Source: Ridgeia piscesae (lineage: Eukaryota; Annelida; Polychaeta; Sabellida; Siboglinidae). From it: 64,000 nucleotides of DNA. Within the stretch, counting starts at the first letter, position 1, and each line of letters starts with the position of its first letter. This document shows, piece by piece, positions 26,171 through 64,000 of this stretch. The stretch spans positions 167,501 through 231,500 of the forward strand of contig JAODUO010000121.1 in NCBI GenBank assembly GCA_025642075.2, given 5' to 3'. Position numbers and translations under genes: made by a program. A model generated the notes under the pieces. That model searched no databases. It was not told the DNA's origin and saw nothing but the letters and a program-made list of their open reading frames with translations.

Positions 26171-26700
26171 CATGTGTTCCCACAATCAAGTGGGCTGAAG
26201 TACAACTGATTTGACAACTTCCTATTCAAGCATTTACCACCTGTGGCATGAAATGGTGCTCCTGGGTAACATAACGTTGACGATTACTCTAAAGCACTTC
26301 CTGTGTCACTAAACAACACAAAACAATAATAGGCTGTAGATTGCAGTTTCACTAACTCCTCCAGCAGGACACCATTTCAGACCCAATTTTATTCTTCAGC
26401 AATGATCCTGTATCATGAAAGCTGTCAACTCCACCAGACACTTCCATTGTTATATAACGGAAATGGTTTAATCAGTGAAATAACACCAGTTTTTTTTAAG
26501 TTACAACAGATTGTGTTTAATGATGTACTTTTGTTATGAGCTCGTTATCTTAGTGAATCAGTCCCCTGCAGCAGTGACTCACATTGTCTCTGTCCATCGA
26601 AGAGGAATAACAGTAACAGTCAGTTACAGTTTTATAATTTACAGCAAAAAGCTTGCACTATATTAACAGTCACAGTCAAATGCTCTTTTAAACATCTTAA

Positions 26701-27238
26701 AGGGATACTCCAGTCAGTGAGAGATTCACACTATTTACTTACACCTGTGTAATATATTGGTTGTGCATAGTAATTGTGCACAAAGATCGTTAATAAACAA
26801 TTAATTATAGTATAATTGTACCAGAAACACTCCATGTTGGATTCAGGGCGCTGCCATCTTGAGACTTGTGCACCAGTGACGTAAACCGCTTACGTCACTG
26901 GCGCATGCATGTTTGAATATCTTACGTCTATCCAATGGTATTTGATGTATCCAGTACGTCGCGGATTGCTTACGTCACTATCACAATTATTAGCGAAGAT
27001 TCCGCCAATCCTTGCCTTTTTTCAACAATGCGCCAGTGACGTAAACGATTTGGCTTACGTCACTGGCGCATAAGTCTCAAGATGGCAGCGCCCTGAATCT
27101 AAGACAGCATGTTTTTGATACCATTAAACTACAACTAATTGTATATTAACGATCTTTATGCACATTTACTAGGCACAACCAATATAGTATACATATGTAA
27201 GTTAATACTGTGAACCTCTCACTGACTGGAGTATCCCT
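26701..27238. mobile_element. 538-bp palindromic MITE with long inverted repeats and TTAA flanks
   Basis: Both ends read AGGGATACTCCAGTCAGTGA inward and are flanked by TTAA (26697-26700 and 27239-27242). The arms stay complementary, with some mismatches, for roughly 200 bp. They hold a conserved block (GGCGCTGCCATCTTGAG) and five TGACGTAA/TTACGTCA sites at 26877, 26890, 26970, 27037 and 27055. There is no coding capacity. TTAA duplications suggest piggyBac mobilisation, but a TA duplication (mariner type) fits too. Confidence 0.9.
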
Positions 27239-28692
27239 TTAAAGTAGTTTACTTCCCCATGACCTTTGAGCGTAGTCAGTCACATTTAACATCCCTGTGG
27301 GTTTCTGATAATGCAGTTGCTGCACCCAGCATACAAATAACAACGCACACATTTCACGCATGTTGCATGTTATTTGTGACACAACAGTGTGTACATGCAC
27401 ATTACAATTGGCTCTACAGTATGATACAAATTGTACAATGATATACACATACATACAGGTACAAGAGTACCTCCTGCGTGACACCACATCATTAGATGCA
27501 TGTATTTTCTACACAGAATGACTAAATAGGTTCTGAGTAAAACGACTCAATCTCATATTACATGAGTTGTTATGTACTAAGGTCAAGTACGTCATTTCTT
27601 TCCCGTCACACAGAATACTGACACAACATTTTTTCTTTCCTGCCACACATAGGAAATACCCATTCATGACTCACAATGAATAATGTTGTTTTTCTTTTCA
27701 CTTCGATAAAATGACCATTCCAATGTTTACCATCAAATACAACAACAAATAAACAAGTTAAACACAAGAATACAATGGGTCCTGTTAACTTGAATTCCAG
27801 TAAAACCAATTTCAGGAAGATGACAAACTAGAAAAGAATGCAAAGTAAATTTAATGTATTAATGCTGTGATAGATTGACTCACTAAAGTCAGTCGGAATT
27901 ATGTTGCAATTTTACTTAAGAAAAGGTCAAATTACTTAGATTTTCATAGATGAAATTAAATCTTCTGAAATGGAACACTGGATAGGTAGATATTGTGAAT
28001 CCTAAGTTTGTGTTACTGTCAACTGCAATGTTGTTCTACAATGGTAACATGTCCACCATACGTCAACACACTTAAAACATCAGTAAGCTAACTTACTAAT
28101 AGTTCTGTATTTAACCACCACAATGTGAATGTAGTCTGTGACATTTGTTGCAATGTTCATCATTTTAAATTAACTGTATGCAAAATACAAGAAACAAACA
28201 GCTCACAAAATTCAAGATCACACATATAGGTAACTGTCATCCAATGGAAGATCTCGCAAGTCACATTAAACATGACATGAACTTATTTTGATTTTTGTAC
28301 AATACCAGACATACAGATTCAAAATACCTAGCAAAGAATGAAAAGAGAGATAAACCTCTTAACAAAAGTGTAACTAGAAAAAATATGGTAGAGCAATAGG
28401 AAATTGTTACATAAGTTATAATAATACAAAGTTGTTAGGCTGGAGTGATATCATTACCCATGGGGTAATCCCAGGCATTCCCTGTTAGTGAAAAGTGTGC
28501 GTTGTTCGCAAATCTTTTCAAAATGTGACTTATGTTCTTTCATCGGATGGCAGAATTGTTTGTAGCGACATCAAGACTGTGTCATTACAAGGTGGACACT
28601 GCCCTCTGTGTGAGTGAGATGTCCCAAGTAGGAGGGGCCACCATAAACAGACAGATCCTGCACTTGATCCCAGATGGTGCTCCCATCTAGTG

Positions 28693-28725
28693 GTCAGTTG
28701 TGAACCACAACTGACTGTGAATAAA
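28693..28725 (+). other. Hairpin followed by AATAAA
   Basis: A perfect 10-bp stem (gtcagttgtg with cacaactgac, 3-nt loop) is followed by AATAAA at about 28720. It may mark an RNA 3' end or be chance. Confidence 0.3.
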
Positions 28726-29629
28726 ACAGCTTTCTATTAAAGAATAATTTGTCCGACTGTTTTTATCATCTTACATCATAAAACTATAAAACATACATTG
28801 TGTTTTTCTGTTTATGAATGTTTTCCACTCAATAGGAACAATTTAGTAGGCAGATCAATGCAAGTGGTTGGGCCTGCTTATTGACATCCGAGTACAAAAT
28901 TAATCAGTAAATTGATATCTCCACATTGTAGGCATAGCAGCATGTAATATCCAACTCCACCTTAGTCTGTTTATAATCTGAAAATAAAAACAGATTTTTT
29001 TGCTAATTGTTCAAGTAAAAATATATATGTTGACGAAACAGTCAGCTCTTAAAATCCCTACATTGCTCAACAGAGCTTTCAGGACTATCATGGCCTATAT
29101 GCCAATGCCACTGTACACTACTTTCTGATCATGTGATCATATTGGTGGTGTCACATGACTCTGACTATGAAGGTCACCTTTGGAACTGGGCAAGACTGAC
29201 CTGATAACCAGGGTGGCCTTATTAACTGAACTAATTTCCTGTGCGTTACTCTATAAGGAAATAATTCAGAATTGTCCTAGACTGACCTTAATTGTAAGGT
29301 GGCTGTTACACAGGGGTGACCATAAAGCATGGTTCCACTGTATTTCAATCGGATCAGGTGTTACACGCCAACATGTTGACATGTTTAGCCATGACAATGT
29401 GGTGCTCACTGACTTGTCTTCATTAGAACATTCACTGTTCTTTTTCAGTTGAGGTCACAAAAGAAGAGACAATAAACTTGAAAAATGAACTTCACGACTG
29501 CTGTTGATTATTTCTAGTTGTTTCCAGCACTCCAGCTTTTCACTAGTCTGTGTATACTATGATTACAATGTCATGATCACATGAGCTCTCATTGGACGAG
29601 TCAGTCTTTTTTAGAACATTTACCTCAAC

Positions 29630-29855
29630 CGTCCCACTGGTCTGCGGGTATCACAGCCTAGGGAGCTTGTCGTCCTCAGTGGTTCTTTTACGTCCCAAAC
29701 TGAGACGTGACCTACATTAACATGATTCTGTGATTCACGAGGGCTACACAGTTGCCAGTATTGAGAGCCATGTTTGTACACCAAATATAAGATGCCTGCC
29801 ACATCCAGGTATTGCACCAGGTGGATGCGCTATCCACTACACCATCCACTCTTCT
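29630..29855 (-). mobile_element. Degenerate tRNA-derived SINE
   Basis: The minus-strand head GGTGTAGTGGATAGCGCATC matches a tRNA A-box region with the usual SINE spelling. The B box is decayed. The body runs to GTTTGGGACGTAAAAGAACC before merging into flanking DNA. Confidence 0.55.
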
Positions 29856-30674
29856 CAACACAACAAGCTCATAAGGATACTATTCATTAAACAGAATCCA
29901 TGATTAAATTTGAAGGGTTTTCAATTTGAAAATCAATTACAGAGGACAGTTTTCCATAAGACACAACAAAGGTGTCCTGGTGGTGCGATCTGACCTTAGT
30001 AGTTTCAGTACACAAGAGTGAAATCAATTTCAAACAGTGACTTCACGTTTATGAACTCACAATAATGTTAGTTCTGTAGGCCTCCGAGAGCTTCCTCGAG
30101 AAAGAATTAGGATTCCGAGAGGTAGCAGTACTCTACACAAATTTAATATTACAGAATTCGAAATCAACTTAATGCAAAAACAGTTTTGTTTGCAAAAATA
30201 GAATGCGAATGATAAATCTATAATGATCAACAGAATCAGTTTAGAAATGTGAGAGTCACAAAAGAGCATTGCACAGTGGCAGCGACGGACGGCATGATCT
30301 CAGTTTATTGCTACACATGAACGTGTTCAGTGCGATCCAATGGAAACATTCATTGTATAAAACACATTTCAAACTAAAATCAATCAACAACAAATATGAG
30401 GCACTGGCTCAAAGAATGGACGACATAAAAGTGAAAACAGGACAAGAACAGACAGAGGAGTGTGATGGTATATCACCTGCAGCCAAGTCTCAGACAGACG
30501 CCAGAGCTAGACTCCCGTCTTTTTTGTTGTTGAAAACTTGAGGGTCAGTTTTTGCTAATCCTGCACAAATTCTGGCACGTTTCTATGTAAATAGACTGTA
30601 AAAATATACTAAGAACATGAGATTCTCCAACTGCCAGCATCACGTTTCCCAGTCGCATATCCCTCTTTCTGCAT

Positions 30675-30739
<65 letters not shown>

Positions 30740-32604
30740 ATATTTGACTGTTTCTGAGCTTCTTTCATGAACCCAAGCTTATTTTGCAGATTCTATCTAC
30801 AATGCACACTGATGCTAAAGGGAAAAGAGAACTACAAAGACCCCATTATCTTTCCTCTCCACTGTTTATCCCACATTACTCCTCCACCTGTCTCCCATTA
30901 TTCAATCCCATCTCCAGAGCCACTTTCCAAATATGAACTGGCAGAAAATGCCTGGTTTAACCTGTAACCGTTTAACTAATCATATTTGCAAACATATGAA
31001 ACAACAATTTCATTGGTGCTACACCAACATTTATGACATCACACTAAGTCAAGCCAACCTTGTCTGCTGTTGTTTTTATATAACGTTTTTTAAGGGAAGG
31101 TATCTGTTCCAAGTTATTGTTTTATTTATTAATTAACATAATGCTCTTAACACCATGCTGACTGAAGTATTCTAAAGTTATACTGCACCCCAAGTTATGT
31201 TTGGTAACTTTATTAAGCTTCCAATTTTAAAGTTTCCACCATGATACATGCTTCAACACCTTATTTCAAAACAAGCTTTATTGGCAATACTGGGCCAAAA
31301 TGATCAAACCCTTCATTTGAAGTTCAACGATGTCGCAGTTTTCCACATTCAACGCAGCAAACTTCCAGTTACAAATGATTATGCTGACTAATTATGGCAA
31401 GAGGAACAGTTACCTTCCCTTTCATTCTACAACAAACATGCTGATGGTGTACTGTCTGTATGATTGTGTTTAATAAACTCAAAGCAAGGCTCCCAATTTC
31501 AATGTTTCATCCACAAACATACATGTCAAATTAAATACAAAACATTCAAATAGTAGACAAGCTATTGCAGAGGCAAGTGGAGCTAACAGCAAGTTCCTGA
31601 AGTTACTCTCTGATGACATCTGGTTCCCATGATCATGACAAAAGGAAACTGTAAGCGGGCCAAAGTACAACCGAGTCAGGGGAAATGTTTTTACATTTGT
31701 GTAAACGTAAAATACACAATGGATATGAAACAAATCGATTTTCCAGCTAAAAACAAGCCACCATGAAGAATGTTCCATAATCTGATAACATAACCGACAT
31801 GATCACATTAAAACTATAGTAACATCTAGATCTAGACTGACATGAACACATATGTGTGCCACAATGATTGTAACTGGGAGATGTAACAGCAAAAATGAGT
31901 TGAATTCCTTCTACGTTATTCAAAGAGCTGCCTGCTACAACCATTAGATTCGCTTACTAATTCCAGTCACTTTCAATTGCTTCTGCGCATTGCTAAGTGT
32001 CTAAAAAAGTGCCAAAGGCTGCTGATTGGAAGTGAATTATGGTGACATTTTGGTAACAACATTTGCTGTTTGCAATAATGCAATAAGCTGAAAATAAACA
32101 CACAAATCTGAGTACGTATGAAGGTCACATTTCACTCACAAAATACACAGCCAATGCATAAATGCATAGAAATTTTAACAGCATGTACATGAGAAAAATT
32201 CACGACAATATTGAGACAAGAAACACATAAAAACAACAGCTTCAGAAGCTGTTATCGCAATCACCTGGAGGTAGAATCGGTGTCAAATACAAATTCACGT
32301 TTGGCTTATTACTACACTTTCAAAGATACAATTTAAATTATAGAAATGTTACTGCCGATACATAATTCTGACAAATTTGGACAATACAGTGATATAAGGA
32401 AAGAATGGCTGAATATAGAAAAGTGCGACACCGCTAGCTTGGTGTAAAATAAGAAATGTAATAGAGTGGAATCGTGGAACGTTTCTTGGGCGGCTGTCCC
32501 ATCTGCATAGCCAAAGTGGACCAGTGGATTCTTAAATCAGGTTAAAATATATGTGACAGGCAGCATAAGCAACATTACATTCATACGGGGTGAAAGTATC
32601 AATA
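29856..32604. other. AT-rich noncoding stretch downstream of the ATPase
   Basis: It holds a broken TA microsatellite at 30676-30739. Open frames (for example 30269-30541 and 31479-31778) have no recognisable motifs. Confidence 0.4.
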
Positions 32605-34233
32605 TTTATTCTTTTTACAACCGATGAACAATTTATTATTAATTTTAATACTACAATCTGTAGTTTTCATCATGAAAGTGTTCTTGATGCATGTTTGGGA
32701 CTCAATGACTCGACATACACACATATCTAGATGATGGTGGCTGTCTCAAAACCAATATTTTTGGATGGGAGAATTCAGTCACCTGGCAACAATCTGGCTT
32801 TTACCAAACGCACTGAGATCATTGTAAAACTGAAATGTTGCCCTTCAAAATATCTTCAAACAGCCAAATGAACTTTTTGTCTGAATCACAACCCATCATA
32901 TGATAAGAATTAGGGTACTCCCATCTGGTGGAAAACTGGGTGTAGTTAGTGTACATTATGTGTGAACCAAACCTCTAAATCTTCTTCCTTTGGCTGTTAT
33001 TATGGTAATCAGCTTGTTGTATATTACAACGATTTATGTAATGCTGGTTGATTTAGGTAGCCATTCGACACAGGTAAATTATTGTTAACCAATCTGTGAC
33101 ATGGACGTTCACTGCTCCTTGGTTTTATAGACTTCTCTAATAGCAACTGTTATTTGTTTGTTAAACAGAACTTCTTACTAATAAATCATTAATCAGGCTG
33201 GTTGACCAATCGGCAGTGAAATTCTATCAGAACTACAGTGCAAATTCAAGCTTTTGTCTACAGGATTTAACTCAATGCTCACTACAAACAATTCTTTTGT
33301 TGTAATTGATTACACATGCAAATGTAATCATTAATAAAAAAACATCAACTTATTACATTTATAGTGAAATGAAATGTAAATGGTTACATTATGGTAGTAA
33401 TGCGTAATGAAATACCACCTTGCGTTGGTTTGTGGCATTGCCAATAAATTACATTATGCAGCACCTATGCCCAGCAATTTAATGAGGCATCAAAACGACT
33501 TTGTACGCTGCAATTACAGAACATGAAACAAGACATCAACTGATGGTTAAATAGCCTATAAAAAGTAGATATTGTGGCTTATCTACATTGCAATGATATT
33601 AATTATGTACACATTAATGCTCTGTGAGGTTGTGACATAATATGTGCAAGCTAGTCGACAGCCTAACAAAGCAGATGATAATAAATTATGTCACCTTCAA
33701 ATAAGCTGCATAAACTAGAGTTGGAAGGATCCTTAGAATATAACTTGCTGTCTTCGATGGTCTTTGTCAGTTCCCCTTTACATATATAGGGATTCTCTTC
33801 AAATGGCTCTAAATTTGGCTACGTACAAACCCACCCATCAGCTGCCTTGTAAGGATATTCGACGGACAAGTAGGCGGTACATTTACATCCAAAACCATTT
33901 CGACATACTAAAACCTACTTTTAAACTGGCACCATTCTAATGAACCCAACACTCTGCAGCCATTGTGGCTCATATCAATGAAAATGGACATGCAGCCTGG
34001 AGCTTAAATTTGAATCAACTTGGTTTACACTTTTTGCAACAACTAAGTTTGAATTACCTCTACATATCAGCATTCTTAAGAAAACCTCCCAAAGCTGGCT
34101 ACAACTGACAGCTGAAATGCATAAGTCTACCAAACCGAACCGGTGTAAAAAGAATGCCATTTGTTTCAAAGATAAAATGACTGATGAAATTTAATTTCTT
34201 GAATAAAAAACGACCGGCAATGACGTCCATATG
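32605..34233 (-). other. Probable 3' UTR of the P5B ATPase
   Basis: AT-rich sequence follows the stop codon. The first clear AATAAA hexamers I noticed on the minus strand lie at about 32637-32632 and 32610-32605, so a 3' UTR of about 1.6 kb is possible. A closer variant signal was not excluded. Confidence 0.3.
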
Positions 34234-60756
<26,523 letters not shown>

Positions 60757-60785
60757 CCTCTCGGTCTCCAGCAGCGCCCCCCACA

Positions 60786-62400
60786 CTGAAACATGACACA
60801 ACATACATGACAAGAAGATATCTCTTTAGTTGGACTCTATCACCCTACAACTGGACACAACCCTCTGTCATCACAAGGTGTCTTCATCACCCTGACCTAA
60901 CACGACATAACCGTTGTCATCATAAAATGTTTGCTCTTCACTTAGACTCGACACATCACACCTGTTGCACTGGAGACAATTAATCTTTTGTAGTGTAATT
61001 ATTTAGTGCACATCAATCGTCATACATCAGAACATATTCCCAGGTTTACCCATTACTACCAACACAGAAGTGTAATAACTTTTTGCTACTCAGGCAGTGA
61101 TCGAAATTTAAGGCTTGCCCCTCCCCCCACCCCCAACGCGAATAGAAATACTTGGAGATGTGTAATCTGTGGCTAACACCTAACACTAGTTCCCCGGGCG
61201 TGTGTCCATCCATTTTGCACTTGTTTGACGAAACTAATTACATAGTGTCATCAGTTACAAAATTATAATTTATTTGTTTGCAGAGTTTTCTGTTTAAGGA
61301 GCATTGCCAGTCTACAGATGAATTTGCATAACATTTCACACAATTTATCACTGTTAAGCACAAATGGTGGACTATTCATAGTGATTTTTAATGAAGATGT
61401 GTAACATATAAAGGCTACTTGTCCCACAGGCCAATAGGTAATGATTGGTTTAAATACTTTAATGTCTACCACTGCTCAGGCATACCTACACCAGTTGATT
61501 ACAATACTGAATTAATGGTCTGAAGTACGGCAGTGGTGTAGTAGTTATGTTTAATACTGATGTTCAATGCTCAATGATAAAGTACAAACAAAATACTCAT
61601 GTGTGTGTGTATGTGTGTGTGCCTGCGTGCCTGCGTGGGTGCGTGTGTGCATATGAATATTTTGTTTGTACATTATCATTATATATTCATATTTATGAAG
61701 ATCATCCAGTAACAAGTACTTTGTGAAAAATTGGTACCTGAGTCCCAACGAGTAACGAATACTGTAGTTTGGGTCCAACCTTGCCGCCATCACAAGACGT
61801 CACTTTAATCATTCTAACCACACAACATGACACAATCTCCACCATCTCAAGACTGCACAGCTACAGAAATATTTCCATCTGGTTACAGAACTGAATTGAT
61901 GGTCTAAACACGGACTTCTAAAGTAAAATTTGCATACCAGTGCAATGGCATGGTTACGTTTTACAGGTGTGTAATGCTGTCTTTTGATGCAGTCTTTGAA
62001 CCAAAGGAATCATATAACTGGTCAGCTAGAATATTTGTTTAAGCAGCAAGACGCATAATGTACAACACAATAACACTTTTAAATGAGTAAAACTCACGTA
62101 TACCACAATCTTGTCCACACTGTTACCTGCTGTTATCCTGGCAGGTCAACGCCTACGTAAGGTATACCTGGTTGTGTTTGAAAGATCAAAGAGTACTCAA
62201 AAGTAGGCTGACAGTGCCAGCAGCCAGCGAGGGCAACTGATAATAAATCAAGGCATTGTGGGTGATTCCTTTTTTATGAAGCATCTTAGCCAATTCACTC
62301 ACATACAATGAATAAGTTTGCATGAAGTCAAAGGAAATTTCCTTACTGCACTAGTAAGTGTTTCTTTACACGATGCGGAACACATATTTCATGTAAGATC
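60786..62400. other. 5' flank or first intron of the ATPase
   Basis: No coding exon supported. It contains a GT-rich run at about 61598-61645. A noncoding first exon may lie here or beyond but I could not place one. Confidence 0.4.
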
Positions 62401-62410
62401 ACATAAACAA

Positions 62411-62583
62411 GACCATAGATATTGTCAGTTATGCCTCAAAAGTGAGTGTAAGTGTGTGTTTGTAGTTCATTTTAGGTCATCAGACACGTTTAAAGTTTGT
62501 AAACTGCCTTAACAGTTAACATCCATGTGTCCACCAAAACATGTGTGACTGGCAATAATTTGGTCGTGCATAAAGCCCTGTAC
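62411..62583 (+). mobile_element. MITE-like repeat family, copy C (5'-truncated)
   Basis: It shares catagatattgtcagttatg, aggtcatcagacacgttt and catgtgtccaccaaaacatg with copy A and ends TGCATAAAGCCC. Confidence 0.8.
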
Positions 62584-63375
62584 TGAATACATGACCAGGT
62601 AATAGTAACAATCTCAACTCTATCCCTGCTACCATCAGTCCATCACATGATGTCAAGTGCATGCATCTGCCACTAACATTCAACTGGAGATGGTAATAAG
62701 AAAGTACCTGGTAAAAACAAGTTCTGATAAAAACATTCCGCTAGGAAAACAATTAACATGAAGAAAAGTCATGGAAAGGTAGGTGTTTGCCTAAAGAAAA
62801 AGGTACAATTACAAATAATATGTTTTGTTTATAGGAATCAATTGAAATTATAATTATTTACATTTTGTTTTAACAGCATAAACTGTTTTATTTGTTTCTG
62901 AACAGTTTCATAAGTTTCCTTATGGTAAGACTTAAAGTAATCCTTTCTCGGTTCTTTGGTACTTTCTGCTTTTTATTACAGTTCATTAATCCAAATTTTT
63001 GTCATAACAATTTTGTTTTTATTCTAACCCTATCTTTCTGTAATTAACTTACACTCTCAAAGAGTAAAACAGAATTGTTTTATAAACACCTGTCCACCAC
63101 ACATTCCACATATCATACTCTGCTCCAATCTACAGCTAACAATCTGCAGCAAACACTATCTGGCTAACACACCAAACTAATACCCTTTGGTTAAAACACA
63201 CTGATTACTCATTCCACCTAACATTATGGCTAACATTCTCCACGTAACATTCTCCAGTTAACATTTTCCAACTAACAATCTCTACTAAACACTGCAAATA
63301 TGACACCGGCTAACACTGCAGCTAATGCTATGCTCTGAGTGGGATTACTCTCCACTTATTTGAGTATAATTTAAC

Positions 63376-63403
63376 TTACTTTGGAGCTCCAAAGTAAGAT
63401 AAA
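63376..63403. repeat. Perfect palindrome, 24 bp
   Basis: cttactttggag followed directly by ctccaaagtaag. It is flanked by two copies of actctccacttatttgagta about 100 bp apart (63349 and 63451). Confidence 0.85.
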
Positions 63404-63756
63404 TTACACAACAATAAACCATTCTTGGGCCATGAACAATATGTTCACTACTCTCCACTTATTTGAGTATTAGTCTCCATCTAACACTAACAGCTAATGA
63501 TAACACTCACCAGGTTTAAACTTCACTCTCACTCTAACACTCTTCAAACTTGTCACAAAAGCAGTTCCCCGTGCACTTGACAATGTCCTGCCCTGGGCTG
63601 TGCACCCACTGGTGACTGGGCAGTAATGACTCCGTTTATATAGTGACTGGCAGTAATCTCCAAGATTTCAAGATATACATCACTGTTTACAACTATCAAT
63701 ACAGATATTGACCAAGATTACAATGACATTGACAACTCTTCATTTACGTCATATCA

Positions 63757-64000
63757 GGGCTTTATGCAGGACCAAATTATTGCCAGTCACACATGTTTTG
63801 GTGGACACATGGATATTAACTGTTAAGCCAGTTTACAAACTTTGAAATGTGTTTGATGACCTGAAATGGACTACAAACCACGTGACCACTATTTATACTC
63901 ACTTCTAAGGCATAACTGACAATATCCATGGTTTTGGAAGACCCTTTTTGCTCCTTCATTTTTTTACCCGTCCACCCTATTTCTACCGATCCACAACGGT
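63757..64000 (-). mobile_element. MITE-like repeat family, copy D (cut by window end)
   Basis: The inverse of copy A: starts gggctttatgcaggacc, contains catgttttggtggacacatg and ccatggttttgg, and runs off the window at the acccgtcc region. The match to copy A extends about 20 bp past the presumed terminus (ttcatttacgtcatatc). Confidence 0.85.

Noticed and set aside
29800..29855. A tRNA gene on the minus strand
   Set aside because: The A box is good but the B box is decayed and the acceptor stem does not close, so it fits a SINE head.
61515..61560. Another SINE head (ggcagtggtgtagtagtta)
   Set aside because: Only an A-box-like string; no B box or tail found.

Overview
The window is animal nuclear DNA: AT-rich, intron-rich, and full of microsatellites, minisatellites, tRNA-derived SINEs, CR1-like LINE debris and MITE-like palindromes. 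The SINE tails and CR1 relatives suggest a lophotrochozoan, possibly a mollusc. That is an inference from repeat style and I cannot name a species.

One protein-coding gene can be read with confidence. It lies entirely on the minus strand, from the start codon at 60756 to the stop at 34234. I could follow 30 coding exons with matching GT/AG junctions and consistent phase, giving a 1237-residue P5B-type P-type ATPase of the ATP13A2/3/4/5 family. All family signatures are present: PPALPAA in M4, the phosphorylated Asp in DKTGTLTE, TGES, KGSPE, TGDN and GDGAND. The family exports polyamines from late endosomes and lysosomes, so this is most likely a polyamine pump. Its acidic, Ser/Thr-rich cytosolic tail ends in TTRL, which fits a class I PDZ ligand.

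Layout. 1-6.1 kb: AT-rich DNA with weak degenerate repeats. 6.1-13.3 kb: a 7.1-kb minisatellite (50-bp unit, becoming a 55-bp variant) with a 100-bp dimeric higher-order section. 13.3-26 kb: simple repeats, a polypurine tract, a 24-bp/240-bp higher-order minisatellite (20.4-21.8 kb), a CpG-dense segment (22.1-22.6 kb) that may be a promoter, and a 57-bp array. 26-34 kb: a MIR/CORE-like SINE, a 538-bp palindromic MITE rich in CRE-like sites, and another SINE. 34-61 kb: the ATPase gene, with transposons and tandem arrays in its introns. 61-64 kb: its 5' flank or first intron, with copies of a MITE family.

The most striking observation is at 38926-39853. About 27 tandem copies of a 34-bp unit begin exactly at the 3' end of ATPase exon 23. 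The unit is the last 20 nt of that exon plus the first 14 nt of the intron, so the array repeats the exon's own 5' splice site about 27 times. Any transcript spliced at a downstream copy reads a TGA immediately after the normal exon end. A second unusual object is the CR1-like element at 52.8-54.4 kb, which carries two snap-back inverted duplications (83-bp and 31-bp arms with 7-nt and 5-nt loops).
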